In this document: positions 16,661-24,695 of the stretch, in pieces
Layout: each line of letters starts with the position of its first letter
Position numbering within the stretch: the stretch's first letter is position 1
From: Aurantiacibacter zhengii
Lineage (GTDB): Bacteria > Pseudomonadota > Alphaproteobacteria > Sphingomonadales > Sphingomonadaceae
NCBI RefSeq assembly: GCF_003584125.1
Contig: NZ_QXFL01000002.1
Location: 1-64,000 of the forward strand
Direction of reading: 5' to 3'
Length of the DNA stretch: 64,000 bases
Notes under the pieces: model-generated
Told to the model about the DNA's origin: nothing
Database searches by the model: none
Seen by the model: the letters and a program-made list of their open reading frames with translations, nothing else
Program-made: the position numbers and the translations under genes

Positions 16661-16999
16661 TCACGGCCGCTGCGCTGCCTTGCGCAAGGCCTCTGCGGCA
16701 TCGCCGCCAGCCTGCTGGACGGCATCCAGCACTTCGGTCAGGCGCTTGCCCTGAAATTCAAGGAAGCTAGCAAGCGCAGCCCAGGCCGTTTGCCGCACGG
16801 CCATGCGCAGATCAGGGCGGGCGGTAATGATCTTGTCTTCCAGCGTCTCGAAAGCCTGCTCCGCCGCGAACAGCGCGCAGTCCACCGTCTCGATCGCGAG
16901 GGGTTCCGCCATGCCCTGCTGCACCAGCACCTTGACCAGTGCCGGGCGCACGGCCGCGCCGTTGAACGTGAGGGGATAGCGGGGGTTGTGCGCGTTCAT
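16661..16999 (-). CDS. phage hypothetical protein
   Basis: 112 residues starting MNAHNPRYPLTFNGAAVRPA. The second half is strongly helical (AFETLEDKI, ALASFLEFQGKRLTEVLDAV, AEALRKAAQ). It starts inside the end of the preceding gene (ATGA). Not recognised. Confidence 0.65.
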   Translation of the reverse strand: MNAHNPRYPLTFNGAAVRPALVKVLVQQGMAEPLAIETVDCALFAAEQAFETLEDKIITARPDLRMAVRQTAWAALASFLEFQGKRLTEVLDAVQQAGGDAAEALRKAAQRP

Positions 17000-17400
17000 C
17001 CCTCGCGCCCTCCGACCAGGTGCAGGTGGCAGGCGGCCTCGTCCATGTCGTTGGCGGCCTCGCGCATCGCGCTGGCTTCGACCTGGGCAGCGTTGGCGGG
17101 CGGCAGGAAGTCTTCAAACCAGGCATCGACCGCGTGGGCAGGCCACTGGCTTTTCGGGTGCGGTTCGCAGCACAGCCGGGCGCGCGGCAGCGGGGTGCTG
17201 CGATCCTTGCGCCGGGGCTGCACGTGGCGCGGAAGCGGGGGTGGAAAGCCCTGATCGTCAATCAGCAGCTGGAGATAGGCGCAGAAGCGATCATCGGAAT
17301 AGTCGGCCCGGCCGAAGCGCACGCGCAGCTTATGAAAGCCGATGGTGGGCGGTGCCTCGTCGGCATCGGTGATGGGCCAGGTGTCGGGATGCGATGGCAA
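16996..17400 (-). CDS. first gene of the leftward early operon, hypothetical
   Basis: 134 residues starting MPSHPDTWPITDADEAPPTI. The middle is Pro/Arg-rich (PPPLPRHVQPRRKDRST) and the C-terminus is acidic and helical. It lies directly downstream of the putative leftward promoter and its operator, so it should be among the first genes made on induction. No family is recognised. Confidence 0.65.
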   Translation of the reverse strand: MPSHPDTWPITDADEAPPTIGFHKLRVRFGRADYSDDRFCAYLQLLIDDQGFPPPLPRHVQPRRKDRSTPLPRARLCCEPHPKSQWPAHAVDAWFEDFLPPANAAQVEASAMREAANDMDEAACHLHLVGGREG

Positions 17401-17430
17401 GACGGCCTCCGTTCGTTGTGACGGAGCCGA

Positions 17431-17458
17431 GTTGTAAGCATAACGCTTACAGTGTCAA
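17431..17458 (-). promoter_or_regulatory. putative early leftward promoter (PL-like)
   Basis: On the minus strand TTGACA (17458-17453) is followed after 16 nt by TACAAC (17436-17431). Operator 17434-17450 covers the spacer and part of the -10 box, so a bound repressor would block it. The transcript would begin just before the gene starting at 17400. Confidence 0.6.
17434..17450. promoter_or_regulatory. operator 1, 17-bp palindrome GTAAGC-N5-GCTTAC
   Basis: GTAAGC and GCTTAC are perfect complements around ATAAC. Two more copies with the form GTwAGC-N5-GCTwAC lie at 17467 and 18076, flanking the repressor gene. It is the expected size for a dimeric XRE-family repressor. Confidence 0.75.
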
Positions 17459-17466
17459 TCAAAAAT

Positions 17467-17483
17467 GTAAGCTATATGCTAAC
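17467..17483. promoter_or_regulatory. operator 2, GTAAGC-N5-GCTAAC
   Basis: Same 17-bp form as operator 1 with one altered base in the right arm. It lies 33 bp (about three helical turns) from operator 1, upstream of the leftward promoter, and overlaps the stop codon of the 61-residue gene. The spacing would allow cooperative binding on one face of DNA. Confidence 0.65.
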
Positions 17484-17657
17484 AGCTACTCCCAGCGCGA
17501 TCGGCAGGGCGATCAATACCGCCAGGGCATGGCACGCGAGATCCCGCGCGCGGGTGGTGGGCACGGTGCGCAGGCGCAGCAGCAGGTAGGCGACGGGCCA
17601 GAGGCCGAAGGTGACAGCGAGGCAGACGAACAGCTGGGCGCCGGACAGGTGCGGCAT
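17472..17657 (-). CDS. small two-helix membrane protein coupled to the repressor
   Basis: 61 residues with two hydrophobic segments, LFVCLAVTFGLWPVAYLLL (about 9-28) and ALAVLIALPIALGVAVS (about 44-60), joined by a basic loop. The start codon overlaps the repressor stop (TGATG), so it should be made in the lysogen together with the repressor. Small membrane proteins expressed this way are often superinfection-exclusion factors; that role is inferred. Confidence 0.65.
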   Translation of the reverse strand: MPHLSGAQLFVCLAVTFGLWPVAYLLLRLRTVPTTRARDLACHALAVLIALPIALGVAVSI

Positions 17658-18037
17658 CAGGCGGCCGCTTCGTCGCGCTCGTCTTCCGGGCCTTTCCAGG
17701 GAACGATAACGTCGGCCACCTTGCGCACCTGATCGCGCTGGTCGTCCGAGGCGGCGCGCAACTGGTCTATCAGCGCGCGTTCCTGCGCGGTGAGTGCATA
17801 GGGATTGTCCTGCCGCGAAAGCAGATCGGCCGACTGGACGCCCAGCGCCTGGGCAATGCGGCGCATGTAATCGGTATCGAGCCGCATCTTGCCGCGTTCC
17901 AGGTCCGATATCGTCACCTTGGAAACGCCAATGGCATCGGCAACGGCCTGTTGGGAAAGGCCAGCTTCGTTCCGCAACTCGCGGATCCTGTTGGGTGCTT
18001 TGTCCACACAGGAGAAGTGTAAGATTTCCGCTGACAC
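17657..18037 (-). CDS. CI-like XRE-family prophage repressor
   Basis: 126 residues. The HTH_3 domain spans about 15-72: RIRELRNEAGLSQQAVADAI, then VSKVTISDLERGKMRL. The C-terminal part is short and helical with no LexA-type Ser/Lys protease signature, so induction is probably not by RecA-driven self-cleavage. The start is GTG at 18037 with no clear Shine-Dalgarno sequence; a TTGACA at 18072-18067 would place the RNA 5' end close to the start codon, hinting at a leaderless message. It maintains lysogeny by binding the 17-bp operators. Confidence 0.85.
   Translation of the reverse strand: MSAEILHFSCVDKAPNRIRELRNEAGLSQQAVADAIGVSKVTISDLERGKMRLDTDYMRRIAQALGVQSADLLSRQDNPYALTAQERALIDQLRAASDDQRDQVRKVADVIVPWKGPEDERDEAAA
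18019..18035. promoter_or_regulatory. weak operator-like site in the repressor start region
   Basis: GTAAGA-TTTCC-GCTGAC fits the operator consensus with one mismatch per arm and covers the first codons of the repressor gene. It could serve autoregulation, but the match may be chance. Confidence 0.3.
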
Positions 18038-18065
18038 GGCTAGACGCCTAATCGCTTACGTGCGC

Positions 18066-18095
18066 TTGTCAAGTTGTTAGCGTATCGCTTACACC
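18066..18095 (+). promoter_or_regulatory. putative early rightward promoter (PR-like)
   Basis: TTGTCA (18066-18071), an 18-nt spacer and TACACC (18090-18095) precede the Cro-like gene. The match is weaker than the leftward promoter, but operator 18076-18092 lies over the spacer and -10 box in the same way. Confidence 0.4.
18076..18092. promoter_or_regulatory. operator 3, GTTAGC-N5-GCTTAC
   Basis: A third 17-bp palindrome of the GTwAGC-N5-GCTwAC form, between the divergent repressor and Cro-like genes and over the probable rightward promoter. Confidence 0.7.
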
Positions 18096-18120
18096 GGCTG
18101 TCCAACCACCGGAGCGCGCG

Positions 18121-18417
18121 ATGCACCCCCTTAAAGAATGGCGACTGGCGAACAACCTGACACTGGCCCAGGCGGCGCAGCGCGTCGGCACGTCGCGCCA
18201 GGTGTGGTTCGACTGGGAAGGACGCCGCCGCATTCCCAGCGCCACGTTCATGCCGCGTATCAAGCACGTGACGGGCGGCGAAGTGACCGCCGACGATTTT
18301 TACTGTGGAAAAAACGACGACGATTGCCGTCATTCCGTACCCTCCCCAATTACCCCGAACAACCGTTTGAAATCAAAGGATGAAGGATACGTTAAGGCTG
18401 CGGGAGCGGCGCGGTGA
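18121..18417 (+). CDS. Cro-like XRE DNA-binding protein
   Basis: 98 residues starting MHPLKEWRLANNLTLAQAAQ, with a compact HTH ending near residue 55 (SRQVWFDWEGRRRIPSATFM). It is divergent from the repressor with operator 3 between them, the position of cro in lambdoid phages. It likely competes for the operators to commit the phage to lysis. Residues 60-98 are hydrophilic and without known similarity. GGAG at 18111-18114 is the ribosome site. Confidence 0.8.
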   Translation: MHPLKEWRLANNLTLAQAAQRVGTSRQVWFDWEGRRRIPSATFMPRIKHVTGGEVTADDFYCGKNDDDCRHSVPSPITPNNRLKSKDEGYVKAAGAAR

Positions 18418-18653
18418 TTGGCGGGATTGCCATTGTCGGATCGCGGCCGCCCGCTGGCCAGCATGGATCCAGCGAAAGCGATTGGCGCGTGCTGGTGTTG
18501 GTCAGCGCGCCGCCCGGCAAGCTGGAACAATTCGAGTTCTCACCTGCCGAAGCGCGCAGCCTTGCGGCCGAGCTGGAAGAGTACGCCGGAGTTTGTGAAC
18601 GCCAGCACGCTGCGCTTGAACGCCATGCGGCCGAGCAGGAGGCGAGCCGGTGA
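18414..18653 (+). CDS. phage hypothetical protein
   Basis: 79 residues from a GTG that overlaps the cro-like stop (GTGA). The C-terminal half is an acidic helix (EFSPAEARSLAAELEEYAGV). The end overlaps the primase start as TGATG. Unrecognised; possibly a replication accessory protein by position. Confidence 0.65.
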   Translation: MIGGIAIVGSRPPAGQHGSSESDWRVLVLVSAPPGKLEQFEFSPAEARSLAAELEEYAGVCERQHAALERHAAEQEASR

Positions 18654-19759
18654 TGGAAGTCTCCGAGATTGCCGACCGTTACAACCAGCTGGCCGAGACA
18701 GAAGCGCCGCGCCTGCTGCCCAACGGGCACCGTTCGGGCAATTACTGGATGGCCAGCGGCATTGCCGACACCGGCCGCAGCGCCAGCCTGGCCGTCTATC
18801 TGAAAGGCCCGGCCGTGGGGCACTGGCAGGACCATGGCAACGCGGCGAGCCGGGACGAGGAAAAGGGCGACCTGCTGGACCTGTTGCGGCTGACGCAGCA
18901 CGGTGGCGACATGCGTGCGGCGCTGGCCGAGGCCAAGAGCGTGCTGGGGATCGAGGACGATTTCCGGCCGGGCCAGCGCACCGAGCTATCGCCGGAGGAA
19001 CGCGAGCGCCGGGCGCGCGAGGCGCAGGAGCGCGCGCGGGCGCAGGAAGAAAGGCTGGCGGCCGAACGCGCGAAGAAGGCGGGCAATGCCAAGCGGCTGT
19101 ACCTGCATGGCGTGCCCATTGTCGGCACCGGGGCGGAGCAATACCTGCTGGGCCGCCAGATCCCCGCGCTGCCCGGTGCCAAGCCCTGGCCCGGTTCGCT
19201 GCGCTTTGTCGAGGCGATCACGTACAAGCCGCTGGGTATCAAGACACCGGCCATGCTGGGCGCGGTATTCACCGCCGAGGGCGAGCAGATCGGGACGCAC
19301 CGCACGTTCCTGGCGCAGCGGGACGGCGCGTGGCGGAAGATCGACCACGAACCGGCCAAGATGATGCTGGGCAACAAGGCGGGCGGGTTCATCCCCATCC
19401 ACCAGGGCAGCAGCGGCAAGTCGATGCGCGACATGCCCGAAGGCGAGCCTGTCTATATCACGGAAGGGATCGAGGACGCGCTGTGCGTGCGCGGGCTGCG
19501 GCCGGACAAGCGGATCGTGGCGGCGATCGACCTGGGCAACATCGGCGCGCTGATCTTGCCGGAGCGCGTGCGCGAACTGGTGATCGTGGCCGACCGCGAC
19601 CAGGGCGAGAAAGCCCAGGCTGCGCTGGAGCGCGCCATCGCCGCGCAGCAGGCGCGCGGGCTGCGGGTGCAGCTGGTGATGCCACCGGCCACCGTGGGCG
19701 GGCAGGCCATCAAGGATATCAACGACTGGGTGCGCGCGGCGCGCGGGGAGGCAGCATAG
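18653..19759 (+). CDS. phage primase-like protein with TOPRIM domain
   Basis: The ATG at 18653 gives 368 residues. The N-terminal region (GNYWMASGIADTGRSASLAV, VGHWQDHGNAASRDEEKGDL) resembles the DNA-interacting part of phage/plasmid primases. A charged coiled coil covers about 110-150. The TOPRIM core follows, with the catalytic glutamate in PVYITEGIEDAL and the DxD motif in ELVIVADRDQG. It would make primers at the phage origin. No zinc finger is seen, unlike T7 gp4. The helicase partner is two genes downstream. Confidence 0.85.
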   Translation: MEVSEIADRYNQLAETEAPRLLPNGHRSGNYWMASGIADTGRSASLAVYLKGPAVGHWQDHGNAASRDEEKGDLLDLLRLTQHGGDMRAALAEAKSVLGIEDDFRPGQRTELSPEERERRAREAQERARAQEERLAAERAKKAGNAKRLYLHGVPIVGTGAEQYLLGRQIPALPGAKPWPGSLRFVEAITYKPLGIKTPAMLGAVFTAEGEQIGTHRTFLAQRDGAWRKIDHEPAKMMLGNKAGGFIPIHQGSSGKSMRDMPEGEPVYITEGIEDALCVRGLRPDKRIVAAIDLGNIGALILPERVRELVIVADRDQGEKAQAALERAIAAQQARGLRVQLVMPPATVGGQAIKDINDWVRAARGEAA

Positions 19760-20385
19760 TGGGCAAGGAGTACGCCTGGAGCTGGGCCGATTACGAGCGC
19801 GAGGAACGCAAGCGCAAGGCCAGGCTGGAAAAGAAGGCCAAGCGCGCGCGCGCGATCGAGCAGCTGCAACCGGATCCCGCGCCCGAACCTGTCGAGGCAG
19901 AGCCGGAACGGCGCGAAGCGCCGCAAGCGCAGCCGCGCGCCGGAGCCAATGCGACGAGCCAAGCGGGCGGACGCCCGCGCCCGGCGCATGAGGGACCAAG
20001 AAAGAACAACCCAATACTTCCACCGGAGAATTCAACAGCCGACAGCGCGGGCGGCTGCGAAGGGCAGGCTCCAGCAGGACCAAAGGGGCCGGTGGAAGTC
20101 TCAGGGCGTGTACCCCGGAAAGCCTGCCAACCGCGCAACCATACCAGGCCCATGCCGAACGGACGGCGCATAGATCTATCGGGCGCAAAGAGCCTGATGG
20201 AGGAAAGCGTGCGCCTGTCCGTCAAGGACACCCCCAGCTCGGCCCCGGCCCCGCGCCGGTTCGACGGCGCAACCGCGCTGTGCCGGTGTGGTGGCAAGGG
20301 CGCGAACAGTACCGGGCCGGTGCCCGCCTGGTTCGGAAAAGACTGCATCGAAGGCGATTGCCCGCTGAAAAAGGAGCTGCATTGA
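19759..20385 (+). CDS. basic, proline-rich phage protein with a C-terminal Cys cluster
   Basis: A GTG at 19759 overlapping the primase stop (TAGTG) begins 208 residues: MGKEYAWSWADYEREERKRK, a long Pro/Ala/Arg-rich low-complexity middle, and a C-terminal CRCGGKG...CIEGDCPLKK that could hold zinc. It lies between the primase-like and helicase-like genes with overlaps at both ends. Function unknown; a single-strand-DNA or primase accessory role is possible. Confidence 0.6.
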   Translation: MGKEYAWSWADYEREERKRKARLEKKAKRARAIEQLQPDPAPEPVEAEPERREAPQAQPRAGANATSQAGGRPRPAHEGPRKNNPILPPENSTADSAGGCEGQAPAGPKGPVEVSGRVPRKACQPRNHTRPMPNGRRIDLSGAKSLMEESVRLSVKDTPSSAPAPRRFDGATALCRCGGKGANSTGPVPAWFGKDCIEGDCPLKKELH

Positions 20386-20909
20386 TGTTGCTTGCGAGGG
20401 ACGCCGACCGCCACGCGCTGCTGCAAGAGATTGCCACCCTGATGCAGCGCTATCCGGCGCTGACCTATACCCGGATCGGGGTCGAGGCGGCGAACGATAC
20501 CCGCCTGGTGTTCGACCTGAAGAACGGCCGCACGCCGAACGCGCGGGTGACGCGCAATCTTTGTGACTGGATCAGGGGGATGAAAACAATGCGGGTCACG
20601 GTGAAGCCGCCCTACTCGGCCGCGCAGCTGCGCGCGCTGTTGCTGCTGGACCTGGCCCTACCGGTGCTGGACGATTACCTGGTGACGCGCTTGCAGGTGA
20701 GCCGCGACACGCTGCGCGGCCTGCTGGACATGGGCCTGGCAGAAAGCGAGACGATCAATCCCGCCGTGCCGTCGCCGCTGCGCGTCGTGCGCCTGACCGA
20801 CCAGGGCCACCGCGCCAAGCAAGCCTATTTGCGCTGGCTGCGCGCCGATCCGGCCCGCATCGAGCGGCTGCCCTGCCTCGTACGCGCCGTCGTCAAGAGG
20901 AACCCATGA
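20385..20909 (+). CDS. phage hypothetical protein with winged-helix-like region
   Basis: The ATG at 20385 (TGATG overlap) gives 174 residues. Residues about 80-160 look like a winged helix (DYLVTRLQVSRDTLRGLLDM then VVRLTDQGHRAKQAYLRWL), as in MarR-like or replication-initiator domains. The N-terminal half has no recognisable motif. It ends overlapping the helicase start by ATGA and may load or regulate it. Confidence 0.65.
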   Translation: MLLARDADRHALLQEIATLMQRYPALTYTRIGVEAANDTRLVFDLKNGRTPNARVTRNLCDWIRGMKTMRVTVKPPYSAAQLRALLLLDLALPVLDDYLVTRLQVSRDTLRGLLDMGLAESETINPAVPSPLRVVRLTDQGHRAKQAYLRWLRADPARIERLPCLVRAVVKRNP

Positions 20910-22903
20910 GCAGCGCTGGCGAAGGCGGCATTGCCGCAATCGGCGCGGCGCTGGACAATCCGCAGGACGCGCCGACCATGGCCGAGGCGGGCGACCATAC
21001 GGCCGACCTGGAGCAGCGCGAGCGGCCGCCCTTCCCGCCCGGCTGCCCGGTGACGCCGCTGGGCATTGCCAGCGGCCTGGACGGCAGCCAGGTGTGTTTC
21101 TACCTCGACGTGAACGGCCAGCTGGTGGGACTGGAAGCCGGGCATCGCCACGGCAAGAACAGCCTGATTGCCCTGTTCGGCCGCGCCAGCGACTGGCTGG
21201 AGGCGAACTTTCCGCAGTATTCCAAGCCGGTGTACGAAGGCACCGGCAAAGCGCGCAGGATGGTGCGGCCGTCGCAGATCGTGGGCTTCGACCAGGCCGA
21301 GGCCTCGCGCGCGTTGATCGAGGAATGTTCCAACCGCGGAATTTTCGACCCCGCTGGCAAGATGCGCGGCCCCGGTGCCCATCGCCAGCGCGGCGGCGGC
21401 ATGGTGCTGCATTGCGGCGACAAGCTGATGGCGAGCGAGCATGACGTGACCACCGGCAAGTTCAAGCGCTGGACCTGGCGCGATCCCGGCCGCCATGAAG
21501 ACAACGTGTACACCGCCAAGTCTCCCATTCCCCGGCCGTGGCACGAGCCGGTGGAACCGGAAGCGGCGCGCAAATTCCTGGTGAGCCTGCTGGGAACGTG
21601 GAACTGGAAGCGCAAGACGCTGGACCCGCGCTTGGTGCTGGGTGCCATCGGTGCCAGCCTGATAGGGGGCTGGCTGCCCTGGCGCCCCAACATCATCGTT
21701 ACCGGCAGCCGGGGCACCGGCAAGTCGACACTGAACGGTGAAAACGGCGTGCTGGACCAGCTGCTGGGTGCCGGGCAATTCCGCACCGACAACACCAGCG
21801 CGGCCGCGATCCGTTCCAGCCTGCTCAATTCCACCGTGCCGGTGATGCTGGACGAGCTGGAAGCCGAGGTGGACAGTCGGCGCGTGATCGAGGTTATCGA
21901 GACGGCGCGCGTTTCATCGAGCGGCGGCAAGATCACGCGATCGAGCGCGGAGCAGAAGACGAAGGAATTTACCCTTCGCAGCGTGTTCTGGATGAGCATG
22001 ATTAACCCGCCCCCGCTGAAACCGCAGGACCGCAGCCGCCTGGCTATCTGCGAGCTGAAAAAGCTGCCCAAGGATGCCAAGCCGCTGGTGCTGGCGGACT
22101 GGAACCTGCCGCAGCTGGGCCGCAAGTTGCAGCGCCGGATGCTGGACCAGCTCTTTCGTCTGGAAGCGACCAAGGCGAAGTTTCACGCTGGATTGCAGGC
22201 GGCCGGGCACGACGCGCGCGCGTGCGACCAGTTTGGCTGGCTGCTGGCGTGCGCCGACGCGCTGATCTTTGACCGCAACGGCGCGGCCGACGACGAGGAA
22301 GTGCAGCACTGGGCCGACCATTGCAGGCCGGAGCGCATGGCCGAAATCAGCAACGAGGACAGCGACGACATGCTGTGCCTTAGCCACCTTATGACGCAGG
22401 AAGTGCAGGCGCGCGGCGGCGACGAAAGGGTGACGCTGGGCACGTGGATAGGCGGCGGCGTGCGCTATGCCATGGCCCCGTTGCTTCCCAGCGATGAACG
22501 GCCCGGCGACGAGAACGCCGACCGGCGATTGCAGGAGCTGGGGCTAAAGATCGTGAACGCCAAGTGGAACCCGGCCGCGAACAAGGGGCAAGGTGGCTGG
22601 GGCACGGCGGCATACAACCATGAAGAACCCGGCTTTCTGGCGGTGAGCGCCAGCCACAACGCGGTAAAGCGCCTGTTCGCCCCTACGACCTGGCAGGAAG
22701 GCAACCACATGCGCGCGCTGGGCCGCTGCGAGAACGCCATCGAAAGCGTTGCCGCCGTGAAGTTCCGGTACAGTACGCAGCGCGCGGTGCTGGTGCCGCT
22801 GTACCTGGTGCTGGACGAAGACGAGCTGCCGAACGCGAGCCAGAAAAAGGCCCACGCTGCATGGTTCGCAGCATGGGCCGAGGAATACGGACAGGAGGGT
22901 TGA
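20906..22903 (+). CDS. D5-like phage helicase/ATPase
   Basis: 665 residues. A P-loop, GSRGTGKST (about 267-275), and a Walker-B-like VPVMLDELEAE identify an SF3/AAA+-type ATPase; WMSMINPPPL and RSRLAICEL follow as sensor-like parts. The N-terminal 220 residues could be a primase-associated or collar domain. It most likely unwinds DNA at the phage origin with the TOPRIM primase-like protein. No phage DNA polymerase is present, so replication presumably borrows the host replisome. Confidence 0.8.
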   Translation: MSSAGEGGIAAIGAALDNPQDAPTMAEAGDHTADLEQRERPPFPPGCPVTPLGIASGLDGSQVCFYLDVNGQLVGLEAGHRHGKNSLIALFGRASDWLEANFPQYSKPVYEGTGKARRMVRPSQIVGFDQAEASRALIEECSNRGIFDPAGKMRGPGAHRQRGGGMVLHCGDKLMASEHDVTTGKFKRWTWRDPGRHEDNVYTAKSPIPRPWHEPVEPEAARKFLVSLLGTWNWKRKTLDPRLVLGAIGASLIGGWLPWRPNIIVTGSRGTGKSTLNGENGVLDQLLGAGQFRTDNTSAAAIRSSLLNSTVPVMLDELEAEVDSRRVIEVIETARVSSSGGKITRSSAEQKTKEFTLRSVFWMSMINPPPLKPQDRSRLAICELKKLPKDAKPLVLADWNLPQLGRKLQRRMLDQLFRLEATKAKFHAGLQAAGHDARACDQFGWLLACADALIFDRNGAADDEEVQHWADHCRPERMAEISNEDSDDMLCLSHLMTQEVQARGGDERVTLGTWIGGGVRYAMAPLLPSDERPGDENADRRLQELGLKIVNAKWNPAANKGQGGWGTAAYNHEEPGFLAVSASHNAVKRLFAPTTWQEGNHMRALGRCENAIESVAAVKFRYSTQRAVLVPLYLVLDEDELPNASQKKAHAAWFAAWAEEYGQEG

Positions 22904-22907
22904 TAGA

Positions 22908-23825
22908 GTGCAGGAGCAAACGGAAATGAGTGAGTACGCGCCCGATATCGTGATTTATCATGACAAGTGCATGGACGGCTTTACCGCTGCCTGGGCAATC
23001 TGGAAGCGGTGGGGCAATGCGCCTGACTACGTAGCCCGAAACTATGGCATGGCCCCCGATATCGACGCCGACGGCAAGCATGTGCTGATTGTCGACTTCT
23101 CATTCCCGGAAGAACAGTTGCGCGCGCTGGCGACGGACGGCGCTGCCTCGATCATCGTCCTTGACCACCACAAGACAGCTGCTGCGGATCTAGAGCCGTT
23201 CCGATGCTTCAAAGAAAAGCCGGAGCGTTTCAAGGCGCGGGTTGTGGCCGCGATGTGTGCGGATCTAAAAAAGAACGGCTATCCTGCTATTCTCGCGCTG
23301 TTCGATATGGAGCGCAGCGGCGCAGGCCTCGCTTGGGATTTTGCCTTTCCCTACGATGAAAAGCCGCCTCTGGTGGCGCTGGTGCAAGACCGCGACCTGT
23401 GGCGCTTCGCTTTGGGTGACGGCGGCAAGTTCCTGCACCTGGCGCTTACGAGCGGCCCTGCCGCGTTCGACCGCTGGGATGAAGTCGACCGCGATATTGA
23501 TGCCTTTATCGAGATCGGCCGCGCTATCGCTGCGTACCGCGATCAGCTGGTGGACGAGATCTGCGAGCGCGCTGTCTGCGTCGTGATTGACGGCAAATAT
23601 GGCATGGGCGTTGACTGCCCGTATGGACTGGCCAGCGATGTGGGCCATCGCTTATTGAGCGATTGGCCTGATACGGAGTTTGCAGCGGCGATCGTGCGCG
23701 GCGAGCATTCCGTTAGCTATTCGCTGCGCTCCCGCGACGATCGCGCAGACGTGTCCGCCATCGCCAAAAAGTTTGGCGGCGGCGGACACCGGAACGCGGC
23801 GGGCTTCAAGGTGCCTCGCACTTAG
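22908..23825 (+). CDS. DHH/DHHA1 family phosphoesterase
   Basis: 305 residues from GTG 22908 (GGAGGG 8 nt upstream); ATG 22926 with its own AGGAG is an alternative. Motifs: YHDKCMDGFTAAW, LIVDFSFP, VLDHHKT (the DHH signature) and GGGGHRNAAGF (DHHA1 glycine-rich motif). The family includes RecJ, NrnA-type oligoribonucleases and cyclic-dinucleotide phosphodiesterases and needs Mn2+. The short two-domain form is closest to NrnA. In the phage it may recycle nucleotides or destroy a signalling nucleotide. Its stop overlaps the stop of the convergent gene. Confidence 0.85.
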   Translation: MQEQTEMSEYAPDIVIYHDKCMDGFTAAWAIWKRWGNAPDYVARNYGMAPDIDADGKHVLIVDFSFPEEQLRALATDGAASIIVLDHHKTAAADLEPFRCFKEKPERFKARVVAAMCADLKKNGYPAILALFDMERSGAGLAWDFAFPYDEKPPLVALVQDRDLWRFALGDGGKFLHLALTSGPAAFDRWDEVDRDIDAFIEIGRAIAAYRDQLVDEICERAVCVVIDGKYGMGVDCPYGLASDVGHRLLSDWPDTEFAAAIVRGEHSVSYSLRSRDDRADVSAIAKKFGGGGHRNAAGFKVPRT

Positions 23826-24301
23826 CTCCATTCCAGGTTGAGCTTGAGCTGTTCGACAATGGACGCGGTGCGTTCCATCGCGGCAAGCTGGGCTTTCAGC
23901 GCGGGGCCGTCCTCCGGGTGGCAATCGACGCCCCAGGGGTAGCCTTCCGGCATTTCACGCTCAAAGCCGCCTGTGCGGATTATCAACCGGGCAATCACTT
24001 CGCCCGCGAAGGTGGTGTGGAACCCTAGCCCGTCGCTGCACTGGTAATTGGCGCAACAGGCCTGCACGTGGAGAAAGTCCGGCTCGATGTTGCCGCGCCA
24101 TGGCCGGTAGCGGTAGCGCCGCGCCTGGGCCTCTCCATCGGCGGCCGCGCCGTGGCGGTCCTCATAGGTGGAACGTACCGCGCGGGCGTTCTCCACCAGG
24201 ATGGCATGGCCCACGGCTTGCGGGTCTGCATCGGGGTTTTGCTGCACGTAGGCTGTCGCCAGCAGGTCCGCGTGCGCGTTAGTTATCATCCAGCAGGACA
24301 T
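23822..24301 (-). CDS. phage hypothetical protein of the ArdC operon
   Basis: 159 residues from ATG 24301, overlapping the previous stop (TAATG); an internal ATG (MITNAHADLLATAY) is possible. It contains paired cysteines (VQACCANYQCSD) and ends LAAMERTASIVEQLKLNLEW. Not assigned to a family. It is last in the operon led by the ArdC-like gene, suggesting a shared early or anti-host role. Confidence 0.7.
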   Translation of the reverse strand: MSCWMITNAHADLLATAYVQQNPDADPQAVGHAILVENARAVRSTYEDRHGAAADGEAQARRYRYRPWRGNIEPDFLHVQACCANYQCSDGLGFHTTFAGEVIARLIIRTGGFEREMPEGYPWGVDCHPEDGPALKAQLAAMERTASIVEQLKLNLEWS

Positions 24302-24579
24302 TAGCGCGCCTCCACTGCGTGAACGGGGAAAGCGTCGGCGCGGTGGCCTTGGCTTTCGTTGTACCAAGCGGCAAAGCTGGCGCTGTCTGTGACGGTTCCG
24401 GCCGGTGCTGGGCTGCAAAGGATCCTGCGGCCGTGGTGGAGGGTACCTAGAGCGCAGAATTCAACTGTCATGGCATATTGCGCCGCTCGCAGGTACGTAT
24501 CGAATTCGCGGCCGGTTTCGATGTATGCGCCGCAATCGTGCAGGCCGCGCGCGCTGTGTTTGATTACCTCGTAAGCCAT
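24301..24579 (-). CDS. small phage hypothetical protein of the ArdC operon
   Basis: 92 residues starting MAYEVIKHSARGLHDCGAYI. No motif is recognised. It is preceded by leader element B, with AAAGGA 9 nt before the ATG, and is coupled to the next gene by TAATG. Confidence 0.65.
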   Translation of the reverse strand: MAYEVIKHSARGLHDCGAYIETGREFDTYLRAAQYAMTVEFCALGTLHHGRRILCSPAPAGTVTDSASFAAWYNESQGHRADAFPVHAVEAR

Positions 24580-24624
24580 TGTCGGTCCTTTCTTTGACCA
24601 TTGGCCGGGCCTCGTGCCCTGGCC
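24580..24624 (-). promoter_or_regulatory. leader element B: hairpin plus AAAGGACC
   Basis: On the minus strand GGCC(A)GGGC-ACGAG-GCCCGGCC forms the same stem as element A, with the outer pair changed from C-G to G-C, followed by AATGGTC, AAAGGACC and the start codon at 24579. Confidence 0.6.
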
Positions 24625-24695
24625 TTGTGTTGCGGGTGCCTGGTGGCGCCTGCGATGGCGGCCGAACTGGTGAAACCCGGCCGCGTTCGCAACCG

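Noticed and set aside
18418-19758. Long plus frame overlapping the primase gene
   Set aside because: Only its last part (from GTG 19759) is protein-like; the rest is the shadow of the TOPRIM primase-like gene.
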